Shown here: positions 42,968 to 51,968 of the stretch, in pieces
Numbering within the stretch: the first letter of the stretch is position 1
Layout: every line of letters starts with the position of its first letter
NCBI RefSeq assembly: GCF_025153475.1
Contig: NZ_JANZXA010000006.1
Coordinates: forward strand, 124,001-188,000
Length of the DNA stretch: 64,000 bases
Reading direction: 5' to 3'
Source: Novosphingobium mangrovisedimenti
GTDB lineage: Bacteria > Pseudomonadota > Alphaproteobacteria > Sphingomonadales > Sphingomonadaceae
Position numbers and translations under genes: made by a program
The notes under the pieces: model-generated
Databases searched by the model: none
What the model was told of the DNA's origin: nothing
The model's input: the letters and a program-made list of their open reading frames with translations, nothing else

Positions 42968-43531
42968 ATGAAGATCAGCGGCGTCGACATTCGTCCCGGC
43001 AACATTCTCGAATACGAAGGCGGCATCTGGAAAGTCGCCAAGACCCAGCATACCCAGCCCGGCAAGGGCGGCGCCTTCATGCAGGTCGAGATGAAGAACC
43101 TGATCGACGGCCGCAAGACCAACGTGCGCTTCCGCAGCGCCGACACGGTCGAGAAGGTGCGCCTCGATACGAAGGACTTCCAGTTCCTCTACGCCGAGGG
43201 CGACCAGCTGGTGTTCATGGACATCGAGACCTACGACCAGATCCAGCTTCCTGCCGACCTTCTCGGCGATGCCGCCGCGTTCCTGCAGGACGGCATGCAG
43301 GTTCTGCTCGAACTGTGGGAAGAACGTCCCATCTCGGTCCAGTTGCCCGAACAGGTCGAAGCCACGATCGTCGAGGCCGATGCCGTGGTCAAGGGACAGA
43401 CAGCTTCGTCCAGCTACAAGCCTGCCGTACTCGACAACGGCGTGCGCGTGATGGTTCCGCCGCATATCGAAAGCGGCACCCGCATCGTTGTCGACGTGTA
43501 CGAGAAGACTTACGTCAGAAAGGCGGATTGA
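42968..43531 (+). CDS. efp: Translation elongation factor P
   Basis: A 187-residue factor that relieves ribosome stalling at proline runs. The full three-domain length is present. The lysine at the tip of domain I is Lys33 in QPGKGGAF, the position modified by lysylation, hypusination or rhamnosylation in different bacteria; a lysine here suggests EpmA-type or other lysine modification. [13 protein letters not shown] is the N-terminal strand and [14 protein letters not shown] the C-terminal domain. Its stop overlaps the next start by one base. The divergent gene is a secreted hypothetical protein. Confidence 0.95.
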   Translation: MKISGVDIRPGNILEYEGGIWKVAKTQHTQPGKGGAFMQVEMKNLIDGRKTNVRFRSADTVEKVRLDTKDFQFLYAEGDQLVFMDIETYDQIQLPADLLGDAAAFLQDGMQVLLELWEERPISVQLPEQVEATIVEADAVVKGQTASSSYKPAVLDNGVRVMVPPHIESGTRIVVDVYEKTYVRKAD

Positions 43532-43908
43532 TGCATAACCTCGCGAAGATCGCAACTTCGGCTCTGCTCGGTACGGGTCTGGTTCTGGGCAGCGGCAGCG
43601 CATTCGCCGCCGCGCCCGCCAAGGCCCAGCCCAGGGCCGCAACCGGTCAGTCGCAGGTGAAGAATGCGGAGTTGTACCTCAAGGTCCTCATCTCCGGTCT
43701 GCAGTCCAAGAATGTCGAGGGCCCGGTAAAAGGTGCTCTCGTGGGCTGCCTGTACAACAATTCGCTCGGCAGGATCACGGAATCGATGGACAAGGTGATC
43801 GCCGAGAACCCGGGCAAGATCCACCGCGACAATCCCGGCGAATTGCTCAGCGTGATGGTCCGGATCTGCGGATACAAGCCCGACGCAGCAGCAAAGGGTG
43901 GCCGATAA
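43531..43908 (+). CDS. Hypothetical periplasmic protein
   Basis: A 125-residue protein. A signal peptide precedes SAFAAAPAKA, and the mature part is about 95 residues with two cysteines (GCLYNN and RICGYKP) that could form a disulfide. No family recognised. The start codon overlaps the efp stop (TGATG), so it is probably translated from the same message as efp. suhB follows by 42 bases. Confidence 0.72.
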   Translation: MHNLAKIATSALLGTGLVLGSGSAFAAAPAKAQPRAATGQSQVKNAELYLKVLISGLQSKNVEGPVKGALVGCLYNNSLGRITESMDKVIAENPGKIHRDNPGELLSVMVRICGYKPDAAAKGGR

Positions 43909-43950
43909 GGTCCGTGCGGGCCCGGCTCATTCAGGAGTAGAGAACACGTT

Positions 43951-44772
43951 ATGGCCGCAATTTCCGGTCTCATCCGCGTCATGGAAAAAGCCGCCCGCAA
44001 GGCAGGCGGCCGCCTGCGACGCGACTTCGGCGAAATCGAACACCTCCAGGTGAGCCGCAAGGGTCCTGCCGACTTCGTCTCGAAGGCGGACCAGAACTCC
44101 GAGCGCACCATCTGGGACGAACTGCGCGCGGCGCGGCCCGAATGGGGCTTCCTGTTCGAGGAAGGCGGCGAGATCGAGGGCGATCCCGACAAGCCGCGCT
44201 TCATCGTCGATCCGCTTGATGGCACCACCAACTTCCTGCACGGCCTCCCGCATTTCGCGATTTCGATCGCGGTGCAGGAACCGCGTCTGGACGGCAAGGG
44301 CTGGGGCGAAGTCACTGCCGGGCTGATCTACCAGCCCGTCACGGACGAAACCTTCTGGGCCGAAAAGTCGCGCGGTGCCTGGCTGCACGACCGGCGCCTG
44401 CGCGTATCGTCGCGCCGTCATCTCGACGAAAGCCTGATCGCCACCGGCATTCCTTTCTCGGGTCATGGCGACGCAGGCGAGTGGACCCGGATCTATCATG
44501 CCCTGGCGCCGCAGGTTGCCGGCATCCGCCGCTTCGGCTCGGCCGCGCTAGATCTCGCGTGGGTTGCCGCCGGCCGCTACGAGGGGTTCTGGGAATCCGG
44601 CCTGAAGCCTTGGGATACCGCGGCCGGCTGCCTGCTGGTGCGCGAGGCCGGCGGCTTCGTTTCGGACTGGAAGGGCCGTTCGCTGCCTTATTGCGACGCG
44701 GAAGTTCTCGCCGGCAACGATGCGCTGCACTCGCGCCTGCACAAGATGCTGGTGAACGCCCTCAAGGGCTGA
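43951..44772 (+). CDS. suhB: Inositol monophosphatase family protein
   Basis: A 273-residue magnesium-dependent phosphatase. FIVDPLDGTTNFLHG is the metal-binding core (DPLDGT) and WDTAAGCLLVREAGG is the second Asp motif. It dephosphorylates inositol 1-phosphate and similar esters; in Escherichia coli the homologue SuhB also influences antitermination of rRNA. Full length for the family. It follows efp and a periplasmic gene on the same strand. Confidence 0.88.
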   Translation: MAAISGLIRVMEKAARKAGGRLRRDFGEIEHLQVSRKGPADFVSKADQNSERTIWDELRAARPEWGFLFEEGGEIEGDPDKPRFIVDPLDGTTNFLHGLPHFAISIAVQEPRLDGKGWGEVTAGLIYQPVTDETFWAEKSRGAWLHDRRLRVSSRRHLDESLIATGIPFSGHGDAGEWTRIYHALAPQVAGIRRFGSAALDLAWVAAGRYEGFWESGLKPWDTAAGCLLVREAGGFVSDWKGRSLPYCDAEVLAGNDALHSRLHKMLVNALKG

Positions 44773-44889
44773 GCGCGTCTCACGGTTTGTCGTGCTCACT
44801 GCACGGCTTGCCGTGCGGCGTGTGGGTGTCGCCGAACTGAAACGCAATTGACGCGGTAGTTTCCGCCAGCGGGCCGAAAGGCTTGCGGC

Positions 44890-45240
44890 ATGGGACTACG
44901 GGGGCATTTTTTCGTCGCGTCGGCGCTGGTCGTCGCATTCGTGCCTTTGGCCGCGTACGGGCAGGACGTCGCGGTCGAATCCGCGATTGCGGCCACCCCC
45001 GCGCTTCAGCAGACTTTCGATCTCGGGCAGGCGGCAAGGCTGCCGGTCGTCCGCACTGGCGGGGCTGCGCCAAGGACCGACCCGTTCGCGGAAGATGCAG
45101 AGGTCCGCACGAAGGTGAAGCTGCGCCTGCGGTATCAGCCGGTCGAGGGTGGTCCGCGCTTCGAAGTCGGCACATACGGTTCGCGCAAGGGGGCAATGAA
45201 GGGCAAGCTGCTCCACGTGGCACTGGACTGGAGCTTTTGA
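44890..45240 (+). CDS. Hypothetical secreted protein
   Basis: A 116-residue protein with an N-terminal signal sequence ending at about AYGQ. The mature part ends in an amphipathic strand pattern (VALDWSF), a C-terminal Phe like that of outer membrane proteins. No domain recognised. It stands alone between suhB and tRNA-Leu. Confidence 0.5.
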   Translation: MGLRGHFFVASALVVAFVPLAAYGQDVAVESAIAATPALQQTFDLGQAARLPVVRTGGAAPRTDPFAEDAEVRTKVKLRLRYQPVEGGPRFEVGTYGSRKGAMKGKLLHVALDWSF

Positions 45241-45339
45241 AGCCTTTTCCGACTTGTCGCCGAAACAATTGCACTGGCATTGCGTACTGCTCTTGAATGC
45301 GGGCGAACGCGCGGCTAAGCGTCCGCGCTGACTTTCCGT

Positions 45340-45423
45340 GCCCCTGTGGCGGAATGGTAGACGCGAACGACTCAAAATCGTTTGTCGCAAGACGTGCCCG
45401 TTCGAGTCGGGCCAGGGGCACCA
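45340..45423 (+). tRNA. tRNA-Leu (anticodon CAA)
   Basis: An 84-base tRNA with encoded CCA. Acceptor arms GCCCCTG and CAGGGGC pair fully, the anticodon loop CTCAAAA between AACGA and TCGTT reads CAA, and a long variable arm is present, as required for a class II tRNA-Leu. TTCGAGT is the T loop. It would read UUG codons. Confidence 0.95.
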
Positions 45424-45476
45424 GCATTGCGTTTCGCGGCTTGCGGATTGCCGGGCATGGCCATAGCCTGCACCGC

Positions 45477-46793
45477 ATGAGGAACCTTTCGCTCGCAGCC
45501 GCAGCAGCTCTCGTCGCCTTTCCCGCAAGTCTTCATGCCGAAACCGTGGCGGATACGATTTCCGCCGACATGCCCGGCCTGATGGACACCTACCGCGATC
45601 TCCACGCGCACCCGGAACTGAGCTTCCAGGAAGTGCGCAGTGCCGCGGTCATGGCAAGGGCCGCGCGCGAGGCGGGGTTCGAGGTGACCGAGAAAGTCGG
45701 GAAGACGGGAATCGTCGCGGTCCTCAAGAACGGCCCCGGGCCCACGGTGCTGATCCGCGCCGACATGGATGGCCTGCCGGTGACCGAACAGACCGGGTTG
45801 CCCTTCGCCTCGAAGCAGCGCGGGGTTTCCACCGCAGGGGTCGAAAGCGGGATCATGCATGCTTGCGGCCACGATACCCACATGACTGCCTGGATCGAGA
45901 CGGCGCGGCTGATGGCGGCGCGCAAGGCCGACTGGTCGGGGACGCTGGTCATGATCGGCCAGCCGGCCGAGGAAATCGGCCTGGGCGCGGTCGAGATGCT
46001 CAAGGACGGGCTCTACACGCGCTTTCCCAAGCCCGATTACACGCTTGCCTTCCACGATACGCCAGAATTGCCCTCGGGCGTTGTCGGGGCTGCCGAGGGG
46101 TACGCGCTGGCCAATGTCGACAGCGTGGACATCCTGGTGAAGGGCGTGGGCGGTCACGGGGCCTATCCGCAGGCCACCAAGGACCCGATCGTGCTGGCCA
46201 GCGCGATCGTGATGAAGCTGCAGACGCTCGCCAGTCGCGAGATCAACCCGCTGGACCCGGTCGTCGTCACGGTCGGCTCGTTCCATGCCGGGACCAAGCA
46301 CAACATCATTTCCGATCAGGCCAAGCTGGAACTGACCGTGCGCAGCTATTCCGACGAGACGCGTGCGAAGCTGCTATCGGGCATCAGGCGGATCGTGAAG
46401 GGCGAGGCGCTCGCCTCGGGCATTCCCGAGGATCTCATGCCCGAGGTCACCGTCGAGGAACCCTATACGCGCTCGACCTACAACTCGCCGGAATTCACGC
46501 AGGAGGCGATCGGCTTCCTGCAGCAGGAGATGGGCAAGGACCGCGCGGTCATCACCCCGTCGGTCATGGGCGGCGAGGATTTCGGCGAGTTTCGCAGGGC
46601 CGACGAGGATCACATCAAGTCGGTGATCTTCTGGGTCGGAGGCTCGCCGGCGGACAAGATCGCCGCCGCCAGGGCGGGGGGTGCGCCCCTGCCGTCGCTG
46701 CACAGCCCGTTCTGGGCGCCCGAGGCGGACAAGGTGATCGCGTCGGGAGCGGAAGCGCTGACGCTCACCGCGATGAGGCTCATGGCCAGGTAA
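45477..46793 (+). CDS. Secreted M20-family amidohydrolase
   Basis: A 438-residue metallohydrolase of the M20/HipO type. The signal peptide ends at about LHAETV. Metal-binding features: HACGHDTH with the Cys-x-x-His, PAEE, GHGAYP and HSPFWAPE at the end. Such enzymes hydrolyse N-acyl amino acids or peptides; secretion implies action in the periplasm. The Met at 45477 is the only start that gives the signal peptide. It lies just after tRNA-Leu and before the exopolysaccharide operon. Confidence 0.87.
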   Translation: MRNLSLAAAAALVAFPASLHAETVADTISADMPGLMDTYRDLHAHPELSFQEVRSAAVMARAAREAGFEVTEKVGKTGIVAVLKNGPGPTVLIRADMDGLPVTEQTGLPFASKQRGVSTAGVESGIMHACGHDTHMTAWIETARLMAARKADWSGTLVMIGQPAEEIGLGAVEMLKDGLYTRFPKPDYTLAFHDTPELPSGVVGAAEGYALANVDSVDILVKGVGGHGAYPQATKDPIVLASAIVMKLQTLASREINPLDPVVVTVGSFHAGTKHNIISDQAKLELTVRSYSDETRAKLLSGIRRIVKGEALASGIPEDLMPEVTVEEPYTRSTYNSPEFTQEAIGFLQQEMGKDRAVITPSVMGGEDFGEFRRADEDHIKSVIFWVGGSPADKIAAARAGGAPLPSLHSPFWAPEADKVIASGAEALTLTAMRLMAR

Positions 46794-47022
46794 GGCGCGC
46801 TGTCCGGCAGGGGGGCGGTTACCCGTCTTTGCGGTCGTTCGCGGGCCGTGGGGCTGCGCGAAGTGTAAGGCCTGCCGACGTTCGGGCCCCGAAAACCTTG
46901 CCATTCAGGCCCTGATTTGCGGAATTTCGCGAAGAGTCTGTCAGCTTTACCGACATTTTACGCCTTTGGCCTAGGCACGCTCTCAAGTGCCGCAATGGCC
47001 CGAAGGATGGCTTTACCCGACG

Positions 47023-48408
47023 ATGATTCGTCTTTTCAAACACTACATCCCGCACGCCGTCGTGCTGCTCTGGGTGATCGACATGCTGTTGCTCGCCGGC
47101 GCCAACGAGATTTCGTGGCGTTTGCGCGCGGAGCAGATCGGCATGGACCCGGGTACCCTGTCCGAACGGCTGGGGCCCCATGCGGCCTTCGCCGGGATTA
47201 TAGCACTGGCGATGATCTCGGTCGGTGTCTACGGCTCCGAATCCCTGCGTTCGATGCGGTTTGCCGTGGCGCGCCTGCTCGTCGCCATCTCGCTGGGCGT
47301 GATCGGGCTGGCTTTCGTCGACTTCATGGTCGGCGGACAGAATTTCTGGCGCTCGACGCTGGCCTATTCGATGGGGCTTGCGATCGTGCTGCTGGTCTTC
47401 AACCGCCTGCTGCTGAGCGGATTTCTGGGAACGACGGCATTCAGGCGCCGTGTGCTCGTGCTGGGCGCGGGCAACCGCGCGCAGCGCCTGCGCCATCTTG
47501 CGGAGCGCCCGGAGTCCGGTTTCGTGATCGTCGGCTACATCGGGATGAGCGAGGCCAGTCCCGTCGTCGAGGATGCGATCCCGCGCGTGGCGATCCACAA
47601 CCTGACCGGTTTCGTCGAGAATCTGGGGGTGAGCGAGGTCGTGCTGGCGCTGGAAGAGCGGCGCAACGCCTTGCCGCTCAAGGACCTGCTGCGGATCAAG
47701 ACGGCGGGCGTCCACGTCAATGAGTTCTCCAGCTTCCTGGAACGCGAGACCGGCCGCGTCGACCTCGATACCGTCAATCCGAGCTGGCTGATCTTCTCCG
47801 ACGGCTTCTCGTCGGGGCGCGCGATTTCCAGCGCGGCCAAGCGCGTGTTCGACATCATCGCCAGCGCCGCGCTGCTGTTCCTCACGGCACCGTTGATCCT
47901 GCTTTTCGCGTTGCTGGTGAAGCTCGACAGCAAGGGACCGGCTTTCTACCGCCAGTCGCGCGTCGGGCTGTACGGCCAGACTTTCGATGTCATCAAGCTG
48001 CGGTCGATGCGGAACGATGCCGAGGCCGCCGGCGCGAAATGGGCGGAGAAGGACGATCCGCGCATTACCCGCATCGGCAAGTTCATCCGGATGGTGCGCA
48101 TCGACGAATTGCCGCAGGCGTGGACCGTGCTCAAGGGGCAGATGAGCTTCGTGGGGCCCCGGCCGGAACGCCCCGAATTCGTGGCCGATCTCGAAGAGCA
48201 GCTGCCCTATTACGCCGAACGCCACATGGTGAAGCCGGGCATCACCGGCTGGGCGCAGATCAACTATCCCTATGGCGCATCCATAGAGGATTCGCGCCAG
48301 AAGCTCGAATTCGATCTCTACTACGCCAAGAACTACACGCCCTTCCTCGATCTGCTCATTCTTCTGCAGACCTTGCGCGTGGTTCTGTGGAGCGAGGGAG
48401 CGCGCTGA
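47023..48408 (+). CDS. Exopolysaccharide polyprenyl glycosylphosphotransferase
   Basis: A 461-residue membrane enzyme that transfers the first sugar phosphate to undecaprenyl phosphate. Four N-terminal hydrophobic segments, a CoA-binding-like middle (RVLVLGAGNRAQ), one more membrane segment (FDIIASAALLFLTAPLI), then the sugar-transferase domain with DVIKLRSMRNDAE and PGITGWAQINYPYG. The gene is followed with one-base overlap (TGATG) by PrsK, the layout of PEP-CTERM-associated sugar transferase sets. I chose ATG 47023 over 46987 because of the family start. Confidence 0.88.
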   Translation: MIRLFKHYIPHAVVLLWVIDMLLLAGANEISWRLRAEQIGMDPGTLSERLGPHAAFAGIIALAMISVGVYGSESLRSMRFAVARLLVAISLGVIGLAFVDFMVGGQNFWRSTLAYSMGLAIVLLVFNRLLLSGFLGTTAFRRRVLVLGAGNRAQRLRHLAERPESGFVIVGYIGMSEASPVVEDAIPRVAIHNLTGFVENLGVSEVVLALEERRNALPLKDLLRIKTAGVHVNEFSSFLERETGRVDLDTVNPSWLIFSDGFSSGRAISSAAKRVFDIIASAALLFLTAPLILLFALLVKLDSKGPAFYRQSRVGLYGQTFDVIKLRSMRNDAEAAGAKWAEKDDPRITRIGKFIRMVRIDELPQAWTVLKGQMSFVGPRPERPEFVADLEEQLPYYAERHMVKPGITGWAQINYPYGASIEDSRQKLEFDLYYAKNYTPFLDLLILLQTLRVVLWSEGAR

Positions 48409-50537
48409 TGGCATATTGGCATGGCAGCCTCTGGGCGACGCTGGATATCGCCTTCGATCTTTCGGCAGCGATCGCGCTGGTGAGCCTGGCGATCTGGCTC
48501 TGGCCCAATCGCAGCCGCTTCGGCACCGCGGGCACGCCGATTCTGGTGGCACTGCTGATCACCGCCGGCTGGAGTCTGGCGGTGGGTTCCGCCTCCGCGT
48601 CGGGGACGGGCATGTTCCTGCCGTCGGTGGCGGAAAGCGCGCGCAATCTTGCCTGGCTTGTCGTCATCTACCGCCTGTTCGCAAGCGACGGGCGCCATGC
48701 GAGCGTCGCGCCGATCCACCCGGTCGTCTTTGCGCTGGCCTTCGTCGAGCTTCTGCATCTTGGCGTGGACTATGCGTTGTCGCGCGTCGTGCTCGACGAC
48801 AACGTCATGCGGGTCGCGTTCGAGTTCAACGTCATGTTCCGACTGCTGGTGACGGTGGGCGGGCTGGTGCTGGTCCACAATCTCTATGCCGGCGCGCCGC
48901 GTGACGTGCGTTCGGCGCTGCGCTGGCCCGCCACCGGGCTGGCGATGCTCTGGGCCTTCGATCTCAACCTGTACACGATCGCCTATCTCGCCGCGCGCTG
49001 GCCCGTCGAGATCGCGGCGTTCCGCGGTCTTGCGATCCTGGTGCTGACGGGGTGTTTTACGCTTGCCGCGGCGACAAACCGGGACGAGCTGCGCCTGCGC
49101 CCCTCGCGTGCGGTGACGTTCCAGACCTTCTCGCTGCTGGTCATCGGCATCTACCTGGTGGCGATGGTCGCGGTGGCGCAGTGGCTGTCCTACGCGGGCG
49201 GCAACTTCGCGCGGATGATCGAGCTCATATTCGTCACGTTCGCCAGCGCGGCCGCATTGGTCGTGCTGCCTTCGCGCCGGATGCGCGGCTGGCTGAAGGT
49301 GACGCTGGCCAAGCACTTCTTCCAGCACCGCTACGACTACCGCGAGGAATGGCTGCGCTTCACGCGCACCATCGGCAGTGGCGGGCAAAAGGCCTTGCCG
49401 CTCGGCGAGCGCGTGGTCCAGTCCATTGCCGACGTTTTCGAAAGCCCTTCCGGGCTGCTGCTGACACCCGACGAGCAGGGCGCGCTCACGCTTGCCGCGC
49501 GCTGGAACTGGCCGCAAGTCAAAGTGCCTGCGGTGGCGGTTCCAATGCGGGCGCTGGGCTTCTTTGAACGGACCGGTTTCATCGCCGACCTCGACGAGGC
49601 GCGCGCGGGGCGCACGGCGCACGGGGGCGAGATCGAGATTCCGGAATGGCTGTTGCAGGATGCGCAGGCCTGGGCGGTGATCCCGCTCGTCCACTATGAA
49701 CGCCTCGTCGGCATGGTGGTGCTGGCGCGCCCGCAACTGGTGCGCAAGTTCGACTGGGAGGATTTCGACCTGCTTCGCGTCATCGGCCAGCAGGTCGCCA
49801 GCTACCTTGCCGAGCACGCCAGCCAGGAAGCGCTCGCCGAATCGAGCCGCTTCGAGGACTTCCATCGCCGCATTGCCTTCGTGATGCACGACATCAAGAA
49901 CCTGGCCAGCCAGTTCAGTCTGCTGGCCCGCAATGCCGAACTTCACGCGGACAAGCCGGAATTCCGCGCCGACATGCTGGTCACCCTGCGCAGTTCCTCG
50001 GAGAAGCTGAATGCGCTCCTCACGCGTCTTTCGCGTTACGGCAACGGCGCGGTGGACAAGCTGGAGCAGGTCCATGCGATGGAGGTCACGAATGCGGTGA
50101 TGGAGCGTTTTCGCGACAACCCGCAGGTAGTGCTCGCCGAGACCAGGGACGTGGTGGTGACCGGGAACCGGCATTCGCTGGAGCAGGTGCTGGTGCACCT
50201 CGTCCAGAATGCCATAGATGCCAGCAAGCCCGACAGTCCCGTATTCCTCTCGCTTGCGATCGAGGGGCTCAACGCCCGCTTCGAAGTGGTCGATTCCGGT
50301 TGCGGCATGAGCGCCGATTTCGTGCGCAACCGCCTGTTCAAGCCTTTCGTTTCGACCAAGAGCGGGGGCTTCGGCATCGGCGCGTTCGAAGCGCGCGAAC
50401 TGGTGCGGGCGATGCGCGGCCGGCTCGACGTGGAATCGCGCGAGGGCCTGGGGTCGCGCTTCATCGTGCTCGTGCCCCTCGCGGCGGCGACCGACATTTT
50501 CCAGAACATGACCAGTCAGGACCAGAAGGTAGCGTAA
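48408..50537 (+). CDS. prsK: PEP-CTERM/EPS-type sensor histidine kinase
   Basis: A 709-residue membrane kinase. About eight hydrophobic segments in the first 310 residues, a GAF-like region around 330-480, a dimerisation/phosphoacceptor helix with MHDIKN, then the ATPase core: LVQNAIDAS (N box), DSGCGMS (G1) and GGFGIGAFEARELV. The start overlaps the sugar transferase stop and its own stop overlaps PrsR (TAATG), so three genes are coupled. It should phosphorylate PrsR to control exopolysaccharide genes. Confidence 0.88.
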   Translation: MAYWHGSLWATLDIAFDLSAAIALVSLAIWLWPNRSRFGTAGTPILVALLITAGWSLAVGSASASGTGMFLPSVAESARNLAWLVVIYRLFASDGRHASVAPIHPVVFALAFVELLHLGVDYALSRVVLDDNVMRVAFEFNVMFRLLVTVGGLVLVHNLYAGAPRDVRSALRWPATGLAMLWAFDLNLYTIAYLAARWPVEIAAFRGLAILVLTGCFTLAAATNRDELRLRPSRAVTFQTFSLLVIGIYLVAMVAVAQWLSYAGGNFARMIELIFVTFASAAALVVLPSRRMRGWLKVTLAKHFFQHRYDYREEWLRFTRTIGSGGQKALPLGERVVQSIADVFESPSGLLLTPDEQGALTLAARWNWPQVKVPAVAVPMRALGFFERTGFIADLDEARAGRTAHGGEIEIPEWLLQDAQAWAVIPLVHYERLVGMVVLARPQLVRKFDWEDFDLLRVIGQQVASYLAEHASQEALAESSRFEDFHRRIAFVMHDIKNLASQFSLLARNAELHADKPEFRADMLVTLRSSSEKLNALLTRLSRYGNGAVDKLEQVHAMEVTNAVMERFRDNPQVVLAETRDVVVTGNRHSLEQVLVHLVQNAIDASKPDSPVFLSLAIEGLNARFEVVDSGCGMSADFVRNRLFKPFVSTKSGGFGIGAFEARELVRAMRGRLDVESREGLGSRFIVLVPLAAATDIFQNMTSQDQKVA

Positions 50538-51901
50538 TGACCGAGATCCGACCCAAGCTGCTCGTCGTGGAAGACGATGCCGGTCTGCAGGCACAGCTCA
50601 AGTGGGCCTACGAGGATTTCGACGTCCTCGTGGCCGGAGACCGTCTCAGCGCGCTGGCGCTGCTGCGTTCGGAAATGCCCGACGTGGTGACGCTCGACCT
50701 CGGCCTGCCGCCCGACCCCGACGGCGTGACCGAGGGCTTTGCCGTGCTCGACGAGATCATGGCGCTCAAGCCCGATACCAAGATCATCGTCGCATCCGGG
50801 CATGGTGCGCGGGAAAGCGCGCTTCAGGCGATCGCACGCGGGGCCTACGACTTCTATCAGAAGCCGGTCGACATCGATGCGCTCGGCCTCATCGTGCGCC
50901 GCGCGCTCCAGCTCCATAAGCTGGAGGACGAGAACCGCCGTCTTGCCGCCCGCATCGGCAAGGACGAGAAGGTTCTGGGCCGGATGATTACCGCGGCGCC
51001 CGAGATGCTGCGCGTCGCCCGCACGATCGAACGCGTCGCCAACACCAATGTCTCGGTCATGCTGCTGGGGGCCAGCGGCACCGGCAAGGAACTGCTCGCA
51101 CGCGGCCTGCACGACGCCAGCGACCGCGCCGATGGTGAATTCGTCGCCATCAACTGTGCCGCAATTCCCGAGAACCTGCTCGAAAGCGAGCTGTTCGGGC
51201 ACGAGAAGGGCGCTTTCACCGGGGCGGTGAAGACCACGCAGGGCAAGATCGAGCAGGCCGCCGGCGGCACGCTGTTCCTCGACGAAGTGGGCGACATTCC
51301 GCTTCAGCTTCAGGTCAAGCTGCTGCGCTTCCTGCAGGAGCGCGTGATAGAGCGCGTGGGCTCGCGCGAGTCGATCCCCGTGGACACGCGTATCGTTTGC
51401 GCGACGCACCAGGATCTGGAGGCGATGATCGCCGACGGGCGCTTCCGCGAGGACCTGTTCTATCGCCTGGCCGAGATCGTCGTGAAAATCCCGAGCCTGG
51501 CCGAACGCCCCGGAGATGCCACGCTGCTCGCGAAGGCGTTCCTGAATCGCTATGCCAAGGAGATGAACCCGGCGGTGCGCGGTTTCGCTTCCGATGCACT
51601 TGCCGCGATCGATTCCTGGAACTGGCCGGGCAACGTGCGCGAACTGGAAAACCGGGTGAAGCGTGCGGTCATCATGGCCGACGAGAAGCTGGTCCACGCT
51701 GCCGATCTCGACCTTGCCGATCCCGACGAGCAGGTCTTCAACGCGCTCAACCTCAAGACAGCGCGCGAGCAGGCGGACCGCAAGGTCATCCGGCATGCGC
51801 TTGCCCGCAGCGAGGGCAACATCTCGAGCACGGCCAAGATGCTCGGGATCAGCCGGCCCACGCTTTATGACCTGCTCAAGCAGTACGACCTCCAGTCCTG
51901 A
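50537..51901 (+). CDS. prsR: Sigma-54-dependent response regulator of the EPS system
   Basis: A 454-residue NtrC-type activator. Receiver domain with phosphoacceptor Asp54 in TLDLGLPP and the switch Lys in YQKPVD; AAA+ domain with GASGTGKE, GAFTGA (sigma-54 contact), DEVGDIP; and C-terminal Fis-type helix-turn-helix (STAKMLGISRPTLYDLL). The GAFTGA motif is intact, so RpoN-dependent promoters are the targets. I saw no clear sigma-54 promoter in the gaps here. Co-transcribed with PrsK. Confidence 0.9.
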   Translation: MTEIRPKLLVVEDDAGLQAQLKWAYEDFDVLVAGDRLSALALLRSEMPDVVTLDLGLPPDPDGVTEGFAVLDEIMALKPDTKIIVASGHGARESALQAIARGAYDFYQKPVDIDALGLIVRRALQLHKLEDENRRLAARIGKDEKVLGRMITAAPEMLRVARTIERVANTNVSVMLLGASGTGKELLARGLHDASDRADGEFVAINCAAIPENLLESELFGHEKGAFTGAVKTTQGKIEQAAGGTLFLDEVGDIPLQLQVKLLRFLQERVIERVGSRESIPVDTRIVCATHQDLEAMIADGRFREDLFYRLAEIVVKIPSLAERPGDATLLAKAFLNRYAKEMNPAVRGFASDALAAIDSWNWPGNVRELENRVKRAVIMADEKLVHAADLDLADPDEQVFNALNLKTAREQADRKVIRHALARSEGNISSTAKMLGISRPTLYDLLKQYDLQS

Positions 51902-51968
51902 TACTCTCCCGACGGGGGGGATCGGATGGGGCAGGCGGCGGCTGGCGTTCGCGCTGGCCGCCCTTGTC

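Noticed and set aside
44801..44816. GCACGGC/GCCGTGC hairpin after suhB as terminator
   Set aside because: Two-base loop and no T run follow; too weak to call.
48333..50594. 753-residue minus-strand frame opposite prsK
   Set aside because: Antisense to a kinase with intact motifs; composition typical of a GC-rich shadow frame.
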